Of a stretch of 64,000 bases of DNA, positions 18,988-27,435 are shown piece after piece. Both the position numbers and the translations under genes were made by a program. The stretch spans positions 1-64,000 of the forward strand of contig JBCCDY010000011.1 of assembly GCA_039030555.1 (NCBI GenBank), read 5' to 3'. Positions within the stretch are counted from its first letter, which is position 1. Each line of letters starts with the position of its first letter. This DNA is from JBCCDY01 sp039030555. GTDB lineage: Bacteria; Bacteroidota; Bacteroidia; Cytophagales; Cyclobacteriaceae. Below the pieces are notes generated by a model that searched no databases, was not told the DNA's origin, and saw only the letters and a program-made list of their open reading frames with translations.

Positions 18988-19017
18988 TTTCTTAGATCAT
19001 TAATTCGTTTATTTTTG
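18988..19017 (+). promoter_or_regulatory. Candidate Bacteroidota sigma-A promoter of the small lipoprotein gene
   Basis: TTTC at 18988-18991 and TATTTTTG at 19010-19017 match the -33 (TTTG, 3 of 4) and -7 (TAnnTTTG, 8 of 8) boxes of the Bacteroidota housekeeping consensus with 18 bp between them. The ATG at 19033 lies 15 bp downstream, giving a very short leader. Confidence 0.45.
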
Positions 19018-19032
19018 ATTTAAAATCTGGAT

Positions 19033-19164
19033 ATGAAAAAAGTATTACTTGTGGTTGCCTCAGTTTTTACGATAATGATCATCTTTAGTAATTGTACTCA
19101 ACAAACATGTCCTACCTATTCGAAAGAATTATCCGCTGAAGAATCAAGCGATATTAAGTCTTAG
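19033..19164 (+). CDS. 43-residue putative lipoprotein
   Basis: MKKVLLVVASVFTIMIIF is a signal peptide, followed by SNCTQQTCPTYSKELSAEE and a polar end DIKS. The Cys in FSNC could be acylated (relaxed lipobox with Asn at -1). The CPTY motif recurs, as I recall, in tiny lipoproteins of this phylum; the role is unknown. The gene has a good promoter box just upstream, and its last 11 bp overlap the 3' end of the convergent histidine-kinase gene. It is a real small gene in my judgement because promoter, signal peptide and stop all fit. Confidence 0.65.
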   Translation: MKKVLLVVASVFTIMIIFSNCTQQTCPTYSKELSAEESSDIKS

Positions 19165-22100
19165 TATCAACTTTTCTTCTTTCTAAATCTGTCAATAGTT
19201 TATCGGTCAGATAATTAATTTCTTTTAGGAGTAATTTCATATTCGACTTGTCGTAATCTCCAGCTACAACCATTCTCTTAAGGGAACTGATACAATCTTC
19301 AATGTTCTTGGCTTCAAGAAACTTTAGTGAGGCTTTTATCTTATGAGTAGATTTTTTCACTCCCTCTACATCATTTTCATTTATCTGTTTTTCAATAACG
19401 CTTATGAATTCGTTAAGTGATTCTGAATAAGAATCGATCAGATCGTTAGTGAATTCAATATCTCCGTTAGCAATTTTTACAATCTTCTCAAAATTATAGG
19501 AAACTTCGTTTGAATGATCATAAACTTCATTTACTGCTTGTAATTTACTCTCATTAGTACTTGTAATAGTAGTTTTTGATACAAGGTTTTGAATTTTTGA
19601 TAGAAGTTCACCAGGTATAAAAGGCTTGGAAATGTATTCGTTCATACCTACTTCAAATGCCTTGTCTTTAATTTCAAGCATTGCTGAAGCAGTTAATGCA
19701 GCAATAGGTATTCCAGACTTATGGTTTTTAAGCGCCCTTATTTTTTTGGTTGCGGTATAACCATCCATTATAGGCATTTGTAGATCCATCAGTACGACGT
19801 CAAAATCATTTTTTTCTATCTGTTCTAAAGCTTCAAGACCATTTTCAGCGAATGACACTTCTGCGTTCCACATTTTCAGAAATTTTTTCGCTACTAACTT
19901 ATTAGTTGGATTGTCCTCGACTAAAAGGACTTTAACCCCATTTAGATTCTGCTCGTCTTTTTTAAATGAGTTCTTTTTTTCTAGGGTTGGTTTTGTTGGT
20001 TGACAAACTGGTAAGCTTAGGTTAAAACTGAATGTTGACCCTTTACCTGGCTCACTATCTACTTTAATTTCTCCTCCCTGTAACTCTACAAGGTTCTTAC
20101 TAATGGCCAATCCTAGGCCTGTACCACCGAATTTTCTGGTGGTGTCTTTGTCAGCTTGAGAAAACATATCAAATATTAAGTCAAACTTACTTTCCTCTAT
20201 TCCAATCCCGGAATCTTCAACCCTGAAAAGGATATTGCATTCCTCTTGATACTCTGCCAACATTGAAATTTCCACACCTACGCAGCCTTCTTCAGTAAAC
20301 TTTATGGCATTACTGATTAGGTTGGTTAGTATTTGTCCTATCCTTACCGGATCTCCACTATAGCATTCAGGTAATTCATCAGACACATGACAGGTCAGAG
20401 ATAATGACTTTTCTTTCGCTTTAAAAGAGAACGATTTTATGATACCATTGATCTGGTCCCTAAGATTAAATTCAACATCTTCAAAGACTATCTTTCCAGC
20501 TTCAATTTTGTTAAAATCGAGTATGTCATTAATTAATGCTAAAAGATTATTTGCAGCAAATTGAAGGGTCTTAAGATCTTCAATCTGATTTGGACGCGGA
20601 TCGGATTGTAGGAGTAAGTGAGACATGCCTATCACAGCATTCATTGGTGTCCTTATCTCATGGCTCATGGCAGAAAGAAATAGAGCTTTTGCTTTAGACG
20701 CTTCCTCAGCTTTTTCTTTTGCCAACCTAAGTTCTTCTTCTTGTTCTTTTTGTTTGGTTATAACCTCAGTCATGATTATGATGCCGCCAATCTCATAGTT
20801 GTAATCAAACCAGGGCCTTACTTCCCAGCGGATCCAATCGAAAGTGCCATCTTTGTGGTATGCTTTATCCTCTTCTTCCTTTTCTATGGCGCCCTTCATG
20901 CACCTTTGATGAATGTGTTTCCATTCATTTTGAATACCAGTAAATAGTTTGTAATGATTAACTCCACTGATTTCAGTACCTTTTAGTTTATAATCATCCA
21001 ACCATCGCTCACTAGCAGCTATGTAGTTCATTTTCTTATCAAACATGGCAATAGCCGCTGGGGCAGCACCTACGAAGGCCTCTAATTCATTTTGCTTTTC
21101 AATAAGCCTTCTTTCCTGCAGTTTGTTTTTAGATACATCCTGCCACATTAATATCTCTATCCTTTGACCTTCGATCCTCAGGTAAGAGGAGGAGGCTTCT
21201 ACTTCAAATTCTTTACCATTAAGACTTTTATGAACCCAACTAAACTTACAAGAACCCTGAGCTTCAATTTGCTTATTGATCTTGCTAGCTTCTTTATTAG
21301 AAAACTTTCTATTGGGTTGTCTCTTTGGTGAAAATTTACTTGGATGTACACCTTCTATTTGTGAAATACTTTCAGCCTCCAAAAGCTTAAGCGCAGCTTG
21401 ATTTGCATCAATAACACCAGCCTTATTGATGAGCATAATGGGGATGAAAGATTTTTCATAAATAACCTTAAACTTTTCTTCAAAACAGACTTTTTCAGTG
21501 ATTTCCCTGAAAATCCAAACATTCCCTAAATACTTATTGCGTTCCTTTACGGGAATAAAATCTTGCTCATATGTTTTCTCGTTTTTGAACTTGATTCTTT
21601 GGCCAAGGCTTTTTTCTCTTCTTGCCTTTAAGCTTTTAACCTCGGAAGTAAAGAAGATAGGATCTTCGACACGTTTCGAAAATGATTTTTCACTTAAGTC
21701 GATACAAGTTCCTTTTAAACTTTCTGGGTCTTGCTTTAGATTGAATATTTGCCTGAAACTTTCGTTAGCATATATAACTTCATTATTATCGTCTGTATAA
21801 AGAACAGCTACTTCAAGGTTATGCGTTAAAATTTTAAGGCTGTCTATTACTTCCTTTAGCTTCTTCTCATAAGTTTTACGCTCCAGAATATCTCTTGAAA
21901 TGAATGTTATTCTTTTTTCTCCATTTTGTTCTTTAATAGTGATTTTCGTACCCATCCAGGTTTCATGGCCTTCGGAATTCTTTATCTTATATTCAAACCG
22001 GGCGACGCCACTAGAGTCTTTAATTAGACTTTTAATCTCTTCATGACACTCTGAGGCTATGAAGTCATACAAGTTTAAGGGAGAGGTATTTTTAACATTC

Positions 22101-22225
22101 TTTTTGAAAAAAAGCTGAGCCGCAGGATTAGCAATTAGAATAAGACCATTTTCATCAATTTCAAAAATCAGATCATCGATATCATTTACGATATCAATAA
22201 GTCTTTTTGAGTCAAATGTGTCCAT
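19154..22225 (-). CDS. Hybrid sensor histidine kinase (multi-PAS, HisKA, HATPase, REC, HPt)
   Basis: 1023 residues, no membrane segment, so probably cytoplasmic. About four PAS domains fill residues 1-500. HisKA follows with the phospho-acceptor His522 (SHEIRTPMN). The HATPase has N (NLISNAIKFT), G1 (VEDSGIGI) and G2 (FGGTGLGL) boxes. A receiver has Asp814 in LMDLQMPIMDG. A C-terminal HPt domain has His961 in STHKIKAS. The complete His-Asp-His relay in one chain is of the BarA/ArcB type. The final His can pass phosphate to a separate receiver, and a single-domain regulator is encoded divergently 233 bp away, a natural partner (inference). Signals are unknown. Confidence 0.93.
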   Translation of the reverse strand: MDTFDSKRLIDIVNDIDDLIFEIDENGLILIANPAAQLFFKKNVKNTSPLNLYDFIASECHEEIKSLIKDSSGVARFEYKIKNSEGHETWMGTKITIKEQNGEKRITFISRDILERKTYEKKLKEVIDSLKILTHNLEVAVLYTDDNNEVIYANESFRQIFNLKQDPESLKGTCIDLSEKSFSKRVEDPIFFTSEVKSLKARREKSLGQRIKFKNEKTYEQDFIPVKERNKYLGNVWIFREITEKVCFEEKFKVIYEKSFIPIMLINKAGVIDANQAALKLLEAESISQIEGVHPSKFSPKRQPNRKFSNKEASKINKQIEAQGSCKFSWVHKSLNGKEFEVEASSSYLRIEGQRIEILMWQDVSKNKLQERRLIEKQNELEAFVGAAPAAIAMFDKKMNYIAASERWLDDYKLKGTEISGVNHYKLFTGIQNEWKHIHQRCMKGAIEKEEEDKAYHKDGTFDWIRWEVRPWFDYNYEIGGIIIMTEVITKQKEQEEELRLAKEKAEEASKAKALFLSAMSHEIRTPMNAVIGMSHLLLQSDPRPNQIEDLKTLQFAANNLLALINDILDFNKIEAGKIVFEDVEFNLRDQINGIIKSFSFKAKEKSLSLTCHVSDELPECYSGDPVRIGQILTNLISNAIKFTEEGCVGVEISMLAEYQEECNILFRVEDSGIGIEESKFDLIFDMFSQADKDTTRKFGGTGLGLAISKNLVELQGGEIKVDSEPGKGSTFSFNLSLPVCQPTKPTLEKKNSFKKDEQNLNGVKVLLVEDNPTNKLVAKKFLKMWNAEVSFAENGLEALEQIEKNDFDVVLMDLQMPIMDGYTATKKIRALKNHKSGIPIAALTASAMLEIKDKAFEVGMNEYISKPFIPGELLSKIQNLVSKTTITSTNESKLQAVNEVYDHSNEVSYNFEKIVKIANGDIEFTNDLIDSYSESLNEFISVIEKQINENDVEGVKKSTHKIKASLKFLEAKNIEDCISSLKRMVVAGDYDKSNMKLLLKEINYLTDKLLTDLERRKVDTKT

Positions 22226-22458
22226 TTTATACTTTGAAAGTAGCTAGTTGTTTTTTTCTGAAATGAATCTAAACCAATATAACAGTCAATGCCTTCTAAT
22301 TCGCATTTCGCCTTAAAGTAAAAAGATATTTCTTTTATAGATGTTAAGAATTTTCGTCATTATTGTTAGTTAAAAGTGTTAATAATTATGAAGAAGGCTG
22401 GATATCAACAATTTGAAGTTTGAATTATCGGTTTTCGTTTCTATAAAATAGTTCTTCA

Positions 22459-22821
22459 ATGATGGATGTACTATTTCTAATTGATGATGATCAGACATAC
22501 GTTAAAATACTTACACAGTATTTAAAAGATGAATTCGATGTGAGGGTATTTCATAATGCGGAAGATTGTCTAGAGGCATTAACTAGTGAAAAGCCTCAGT
22601 GGGCTATAATTGATTATCAACTCCCTGGTATGAACGGTTTAGAGCTGTTCAAACATTTAAGATCTTATGTTGAATCTGATAAACTGATCGTTTTGAGTTC
22701 AAATGACGATCCTAAAGTTATTCTGGATATGATCAGGCAGGGGGTGCAAAGTTACGTCGTGAAAGATGAACAGGTGATTGAATCTTTGCAGGCTGCCATA
22801 GAAGGTGAACTGGAGTTCTGA
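22459..22821 (+). CDS. Single-domain response regulator (CheY-like)
   Basis: 120 residues consisting only of a receiver. The acidic pocket is LIDDDQTYV, the phospho-acceptor is Asp52 in IIDYQLPGMNG, the switch residue is Ser in VLSSND, and the conserved Lys is in YVVKDEQV. There is no output domain. It is divergent from the hybrid kinase and probably works as a phosphate acceptor, shuttle or sink for its HPt domain. Upstream is AT-rich without a clear promoter match. Confidence 0.9.
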   Translation: MMDVLFLIDDDQTYVKILTQYLKDEFDVRVFHNAEDCLEALTSEKPQWAIIDYQLPGMNGLELFKHLRSYVESDKLIVLSSNDDPKVILDMIRQGVQSYVVKDEQVIESLQAAIEGELEF

Positions 22822-22915
22822 TTAGAAACCTGAATAATCACATTTTTTCTCTATAGACTAAAGTTAACACCACTGAATGTTGACTTGAATCAAACTTTTG
22901 CTTTAGTTCGCATTA

Positions 22916-22957
22916 TGAATAAAATGATACATCAACACCATTTAATGAATCCTTAAG
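22916..22957 (+). CDS. hisL: his operon leader peptide (MNKMIHQHHLMNP)
   Basis: A 13-codon frame ATG...TAA with His codons CAT, CAC, CAT within four consecutive codons (His-Gln-His-His). It lies 41 bp before a hairpin/terminator that ends 14 bp before hisG. In classical attenuation a ribosome starved of His-tRNA pauses on such codons. The position, His content and alternative pairings listed under the attenuator make this the likely regulatory peptide of the operon. The frame is too short for statistical support on its own. Confidence 0.65.
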
Positions 22958-23050
22958 GGAGCGGGTGTGCTGTATCTTTAAATAAATTTTAAGTACAAAA
23001 AAAGCCTCGCTTCATTCCGATTGTTCGGAATTTCAGAGCGGGGCTTTTTT
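22936..23050 (+). promoter_or_regulatory. Histidine-operon transcription attenuator
   Basis: Four segments can pair in the classical 1:2, 2:3, 3:4 scheme. Segment 1 (ACACC, 22936-22940, inside the His codons) pairs with GGTGT (22965-22969). Segment 2 (22959-22966, GGAGCGGG) pairs with segment 3 (23006-23013, CTCGCTTC) over eight bp including two G-U pairs, forming the antiterminator. Segment 3 alternatively pairs with segment 4 (AGCGGGGC at 23037-23044), forming the terminator. Segments 2 and 4 share GAGCGGG, as expected of competitors. Ribosome stalling at His codons frees segment 2 and lets transcription reach hisG. Confidence 0.7.
22998..23050 (+). terminator. Intrinsic terminator of the his leader
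   Basis: The arms at 22998-23012 and 23036-23050 (AAAAAAGCCTCGCT against AGCGGGGCTTTTTT) pair over about 15 positions, with an inner 7-bp hairpin at 23014-23031 (ATTCCGA, loop TTGT, TCGGAAT). The run of six Ts closes the 3' side. hisG begins at 23064, so readthrough is obligatory for expression of the operon from this promoter. Confidence 0.75.
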
Positions 23051-23063
23051 GTTAGTATCAATT

Positions 23064-23921
23064 ATGGAAAAACTTAGCTTAGCTATTCAAAAATCCGGAA
23101 GGCTGCACGAGAGTTCGGTAAAGCTGCTCAAAGAATGTGGAATCCGGATCAGTAATGGAATTAAAAAATTAAAATCACCGGTAGATAATTTCCCTATGGA
23201 GATCTTTTACCTACGTGATGACGATATCCCTCAATATGTGGAAGACGGAGTTGCCGATCTTGGTATTGTTGGTGAAAACGTAGTTTTGGAAAAAGATAAG
23301 GATGTCCAACTGGTAGAAAAACTGGGTTTTGCCCGCTGCCGTCTTTCTTTGGCTGTACCTAAAGACTTCAAATACAATTCCATACGGGATTTAAGTGAAA
23401 AAGAGATTGCCACAACTTATGAGGTGATACTCAAAAAATATCTGAAGGAACAAGGTGTATCTGCAGATGTACGGGAGATTAGTGGTTCTGTGGAAATAGC
23501 TCCAGGAATCGGACTGGCCGATGCCATTTGCGATTTGGTCAGTACCGGTTCTACGCTATTTATGAATGGGCTAAAAGAGGTTGAAACCGTTTTAAAGTCC
23601 GAAGCGGTGTTGATCAGAAATCATGAGCTTGCCCAGGAGAAATTACAACTTTTAGATCAACTTTTATTCAGAATAAAGTCGGTTAATACGGCTAAGAACA
23701 ATAAGTATATTCTATTGAATATTCCGAATGAGAAAATAGATAAGGTTGCAGATATCATTCCCGGAATGAAAAGCCCAACAGTCGTTCCTTTGGAAAGAGA
23801 AGGCTGGAGTTCTATCCATTCCGTAGTTAAGGAAGATGATTTTTGGAGCGTTATAGAAAGCCTTAAGTCCGAAGGGGCAGAAGGTATTTTAGTTGTTCCG
23901 ATTGAGAAAATGGTTTTATAA
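23064..23921 (+). CDS. hisG: ATP phosphoribosyltransferase, long (regulated) form
   Basis: First committed step of histidine synthesis: ATP plus PRPP gives phosphoribosyl-ATP. About 285 residues starting MEKLSLAIQKSGRLHESS. The catalytic part carries VADLGIVGENVV and the PRPP-binding loop GLADAICDLVSTGSTL. The C-terminal about 80 residues (YILLNIPNEKIDKVADIIPG, MKSPTVVPL) form the HisG_C domain that binds feedback inhibitor histidine, so this hexameric form should not need HisZ. A TTG at 23049 lies in the terminator; the ATG at 23064 is the correct start. First gene of the his operon. Confidence 0.97.
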   Translation: MEKLSLAIQKSGRLHESSVKLLKECGIRISNGIKKLKSPVDNFPMEIFYLRDDDIPQYVEDGVADLGIVGENVVLEKDKDVQLVEKLGFARCRLSLAVPKDFKYNSIRDLSEKEIATTYEVILKKYLKEQGVSADVREISGSVEIAPGIGLADAICDLVSTGSTLFMNGLKEVETVLKSEAVLIRNHELAQEKLQLLDQLLFRIKSVNTAKNNKYILLNIPNEKIDKVADIIPGMKSPTVVPLEREGWSSIHSVVKEDDFWSVIESLKSEGAEGILVVPIEKMVL

Positions 23922-23929
23922 ATCAGGTT

Positions 23930-25222
23930 ATGAGATTTTATAACAATCCTGTTAAAGAAGAATGGCCTGAAATCATGAAACGTCCCGGTTTCGATACCTA
24001 TGAACTTCGGGATAAGGTTCAGGAAATACTGGATCATGTGAAGTCAGAGGGGGATCAGGCAGTGATGGAGTTTACTCAACGATTTGACGGAGTAAAACTT
24101 TCCTCTACTGAAGTTAGTAAAGAAGAATTTAATCAGGCAGAAAAAAGCTGTCCTCAGGAACTCAAAAAAGCTATTCAGGTTGCTAAAAACAATATTGAAG
24201 CTTTTCATAAAGTTCAATTTGAGGAAAAGAAGGTTATGGAGACCATGCCTGGTGTTAAATGCTGGAGAAAATGTTCACCCATCCAAAAAGTAGGGTTGTA
24301 TGTGCCCGGTGGAAGTGCGCCATTGTTTTCAACGGTTTTAATGTTAGCTATTCCAGCTCAAATTGCCGGATGTTCTGAAATTGTAATTACAACTCCACCA
24401 CAAAAAGATGGCAGCATTCACCATGCTGTATTGTATGCGGCCAAATTATGCGGAGTAACCAAAGTAGTAAAAGCAGGTGGCGTTCAGGCTATTGCAGCTA
24501 TGGCTTATGGAACTGAAACCGTACCAGGTGTTTATAAGATTTTTGGCCCGGGCAATCAGTATGTTACGATGGCTAAGCAACTGGTTTCATTTGAGAACAC
24601 AGCTATCGATATGCCCGCTGGCCCATCGGAAGTAGCTGTGATTGCAGACGACCAGGTTCCGGTTTCCTTCGTAGCATCAGATTTGCTCGCACAGGCAGAG
24701 CACGGTTCCGACAGCCAGGTGTTATTGATCACCACCTCAAAAAAACTTTCGGAAGAAATAGAAGAAGAATTGGACAGGCAGCTTAAAAAACTCCCACGAG
24801 CTGAATTGGCTTCAAAAGCCCTGGAAAACAGTAGTACGGTCTATTTCGATTCTATGGACGAAGCCCTTCGTTTCAGTAATGAATATGCTCCTGAGCATTT
24901 AATTATCTCAGCTTCGAACAATGTGGATCTTGGAGATCGGATAACCAATGCTGGTTCGGTTTTTTTAGGAAATTATACCCCTGAAAGTGCCGGTGACTAT
25001 GCCTCCGGGACGAATCACTCCTTGCCCACGAATGGTTATGCCAGAAATTACAGTGGTGTTTCTGTCGATAGTTTCATCAAGAAAATTACGTTTCAAAAAA
25101 TATCACAAGAGGGGCTTAAGAATTTGGGGCCGATCGTAGAAATCATGGCTGAAGCTGAAGGTCTTCAAGCTCATAAGAATGCGGTCAGCATACGGTTAGA
25201 ACAATTAAATTCCGAAGGATGA
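23930..25222 (+). CDS. hisD: Histidinol dehydrogenase
   Basis: 430 residues, the usual length. Oxidises histidinol to histidine in two NAD-dependent steps. Family motifs: YVPGGSAPLFSTVLM, KAGGVQAIAAMAYGT, IFGPGNQYVTMAKQL, DMPAGPSEVAVIAD, AQAEHGSDSQVLL (zinc-binding His), YAPEHLII and SAGDYASGTNHSLPT. All conserved residues look intact. It starts 8 bp after hisG and overlaps hisC by 4 bp (ATGA), so translation is coupled. Confidence 0.97.
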   Translation: MRFYNNPVKEEWPEIMKRPGFDTYELRDKVQEILDHVKSEGDQAVMEFTQRFDGVKLSSTEVSKEEFNQAEKSCPQELKKAIQVAKNNIEAFHKVQFEEKKVMETMPGVKCWRKCSPIQKVGLYVPGGSAPLFSTVLMLAIPAQIAGCSEIVITTPPQKDGSIHHAVLYAAKLCGVTKVVKAGGVQAIAAMAYGTETVPGVYKIFGPGNQYVTMAKQLVSFENTAIDMPAGPSEVAVIADDQVPVSFVASDLLAQAEHGSDSQVLLITTSKKLSEEIEEELDRQLKKLPRAELASKALENSSTVYFDSMDEALRFSNEYAPEHLIISASNNVDLGDRITNAGSVFLGNYTPESAGDYASGTNHSLPTNGYARNYSGVSVDSFIKKITFQKISQEGLKNLGPIVEIMAEAEGLQAHKNAVSIRLEQLNSEG

Positions 25223-26259
25223 TTGAGTCGTTAGTAAGAAAAACGGTTCTTGATTTCAAAGCATATTCTTCTGCAAGAGATGAATTCACAGGGGTGGATT
25301 ACGTTTTTCTGGACGCTAATGAAAATCCAAATGATGAGGAACTGAACAGGCTCAACAGGTATCCCGACCCATACCAGCGTACTTTGAAGAAACGGCTGTC
25401 AGAAGTAAAGGAAGTTCCATCGGAAAATATCTTTTTAGGTAATGGCAGCGATGAAGTTTTAGACCTGATTTACAGAGTTTTTTGTGAAGCCTTTAAAGAT
25501 GAGGTGATCATCTGTCCACCCACCTATGGTATGTATTCTGTGCTAGCGAGACTTAACGAAGCAGCTCTTATTGAAATTCCATTAAAACCGGATTTTCAAC
25601 TCGATATAAACGAAATTCTAAGTCGAAAAGAGGCTAAGATCCTTTTCCTTTGCTCACCGATTAACCCAATTGGTAGCTCATTGGGTCAAAAAGATCTTGA
25701 GAGAGTCATTAAGGAATTTCGGGGTATCGTAGTATTGGATGAGGCCTACATTGATTTTGCAAATCATGAAAGCTGGTCAAAACGTATTCATGAATTCCCT
25801 AATCTTATCATTACACAGACTTTTTCTAAAGCATGGGGTCTGGCGGGCATAAGACTGGGTTTAGCAATATGTTCGGAGGAAATTATCGGGTATCTGAATA
25901 GAATTAAACCTCCGTACAATATCAATACGACCACCCAACAAATGGCTTTAGATGCCCTAAATCATAATTATAGAACTTCGACATGGGTGAGAGAAATCAT
26001 TTCAGAACGTGAAAGGCTGAAGGGAGTGCTAGAAAATTTCAGTATAGTTGATTATATCTTTCCCTCGGACTCCAACTTTCTACTGGTACGCTTTAAAGAT
26101 TCAAAAAAGGTATATGATCGTATGCTTGGAAAAGGAATAGTACTTAGAGACAGAAACAAAGAATTGTACTGTGAAAGCTCACTCAGATTAACGATTGGGA
26201 CGGAAAAAGAAAACGACAGGCTGCTACTCGAACTTGAACGATTAGATAACAATAAATGA
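25219..26259 (+). CDS. hisC: Histidinol-phosphate aminotransferase
   Basis: 346 residues, a fold-type I PLP enzyme converting imidazole-acetol phosphate to histidinol phosphate. The substrate/PLP motifs are DANENPND, NIFLGNGSDEVLDL, CSPINPIGS, VVLDEAYIDF, and TQTFSKAWGLAGIRLG with the Schiff-base Lys204. It overlaps hisD and hisB by 4 bp on each side. Confidence 0.96.
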   Translation: MIESLVRKTVLDFKAYSSARDEFTGVDYVFLDANENPNDEELNRLNRYPDPYQRTLKKRLSEVKEVPSENIFLGNGSDEVLDLIYRVFCEAFKDEVIICPPTYGMYSVLARLNEAALIEIPLKPDFQLDINEILSRKEAKILFLCSPINPIGSSLGQKDLERVIKEFRGIVVLDEAYIDFANHESWSKRIHEFPNLIITQTFSKAWGLAGIRLGLAICSEEIIGYLNRIKPPYNINTTTQQMALDALNHNYRTSTWVREIISERERLKGVLENFSIVDYIFPSDSNFLLVRFKDSKKVYDRMLGKGIVLRDRNKELYCESSLRLTIGTEKENDRLLLELERLDNNK

Positions 26260-27380
26260 AAAAGGTACTTTTCATTGATCGAGATGGAACACTCATAAAA
26301 GAGCCACCTGAAGATTTTCAGGTTGATTCTTTTGATAAACTGAAATTCATGCCCGGGGTATTCAGGGAGCTATCTAAAATTTCCAAGGCACTGGATTACG
26401 AACTAGTAATGGTCACCAATCAGGATGGACTTGGTACAGATTCATTTCCGGAGAATACTTTCTGGCCCGCTCATAATTTTATGCTGGAAGCACTAAAAGG
26501 CGAAGGGATTAATTTTTCAGATATCTATATCGATAAGACTTTTGAAAAAGATAATGCACCAACCAGAAAGCCACGAACAGCTTTACTGACAAGGTTTATG
26601 GAGGGTGATTATGATCTGGAACGCTCCTTCGTAATTGGAGATCGACTTACAGATATTGATCTGGCCAAAAATCTGAACTGTAAGGGTATTTTACTAAGAA
26701 ATGAACTCAACGGAGATGTCGTAACTAGCGAGTCATTAAAAGACGCTCTTGCGCTCGATGCTCAAAATTGGGAGCATATTTCTTCTTTTCTGATGGGGTT
26801 GAACCGCAAATCGATTGTCGTTCGAAAAACTAGAGAAACAGATATTTCTATCCGCCTCGATCTCGATGGGTCTGGTGCTTCAAAAATTGACACAGGACTT
26901 TCTTTCTTTGATCACATGCTGGATCAGATTGCCAAACATTCCGGGTTTGATCTTGAAATTAAAGTCAACGGCGATCTTGAAGTCGATGAACATCACACCA
27001 TTGAAGATACGGCGATTGCATTGGGAGAAGCTGTCCATCTTGCACTGGCCAAAAAAGTAGGTATCGATCGCTACGGCTTTTCTTTACCAATGGATGATGT
27101 GCTTGCCCAAGTATCTCTCGATTTTGGAGGGCGAAGCTGGATTGTCTGGGAGACCGAATTCAAAAGAGAAAAGGTCGGAGATATGCCATCTGAAATGTTT
27201 TATCACTTCTTTAAATCCTTCTCAGATTCAGCAAAATGTAATTTGAATATAAAGTGCGAAGGAGACAATGAACATCATAAAATTGAATCCATTTTTAAGG
27301 CACTCGCCAGAGCAATGAAAATGGCTGTGAGAAGAGATAAAAGCAGTTTGATCTTACCTTCGACAAAAGGGGTTTTATAG
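26256..27380 (+). CDS. hisB: Bifunctional histidinol-phosphatase / imidazoleglycerol-phosphate dehydratase
   Basis: 374 residues, a fusion as in E. coli. Residues 1-165 form the HAD-type histidinol-phosphate phosphatase with FIDRDGTLIKEP (DxDGT), MVTNQDG and VIGDRLTDIDLA. Residues about 185-374 form the dehydratase with FFDHMLDQIAKHSGFDL, DEHHTIEDTAIALGEA and NEHHKIESIFKALARAM, whose His/Glu residues bind manganese. The fusion is characteristic of gammaproteobacterial and many Bacteroidota his operons. Confidence 0.96.
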   Translation: MKKVLFIDRDGTLIKEPPEDFQVDSFDKLKFMPGVFRELSKISKALDYELVMVTNQDGLGTDSFPENTFWPAHNFMLEALKGEGINFSDIYIDKTFEKDNAPTRKPRTALLTRFMEGDYDLERSFVIGDRLTDIDLAKNLNCKGILLRNELNGDVVTSESLKDALALDAQNWEHISSFLMGLNRKSIVVRKTRETDISIRLDLDGSGASKIDTGLSFFDHMLDQIAKHSGFDLEIKVNGDLEVDEHHTIEDTAIALGEAVHLALAKKVGIDRYGFSLPMDDVLAQVSLDFGGRSWIVWETEFKREKVGDMPSEMFYHFFKSFSDSAKCNLNIKCEGDNEHHKIESIFKALARAMKMAVRRDKSSLILPSTKGVL

Positions 27381-27426
27381 CAGCGGGTAAAGAAATGGTT
27401 TTATAGCCGTCGGTTTAAACCGACGG
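27371..27426. repeat. 11-bp direct repeat plus perfect 20-bp palindrome between hisB and hisH
   Basis: GGTTTTATAGC occurs at 27371-27381 (containing the hisB stop) and again at 27397-27407. It is followed directly by a perfect 20-bp palindrome at 27407-27426 (arms CCGTC and GACGG around the core GGTTTAAACC). The palindrome can form a hairpin in the mRNA between hisB and hisH. It has no T-tract, so it is not an obvious terminator. The duplicated 11-mer hints at insertion of a small palindromic element. A palindrome with the same core lies at 44413-44434. Confidence 0.7.
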
Positions 27427-27435
27427 TAAAATGAT

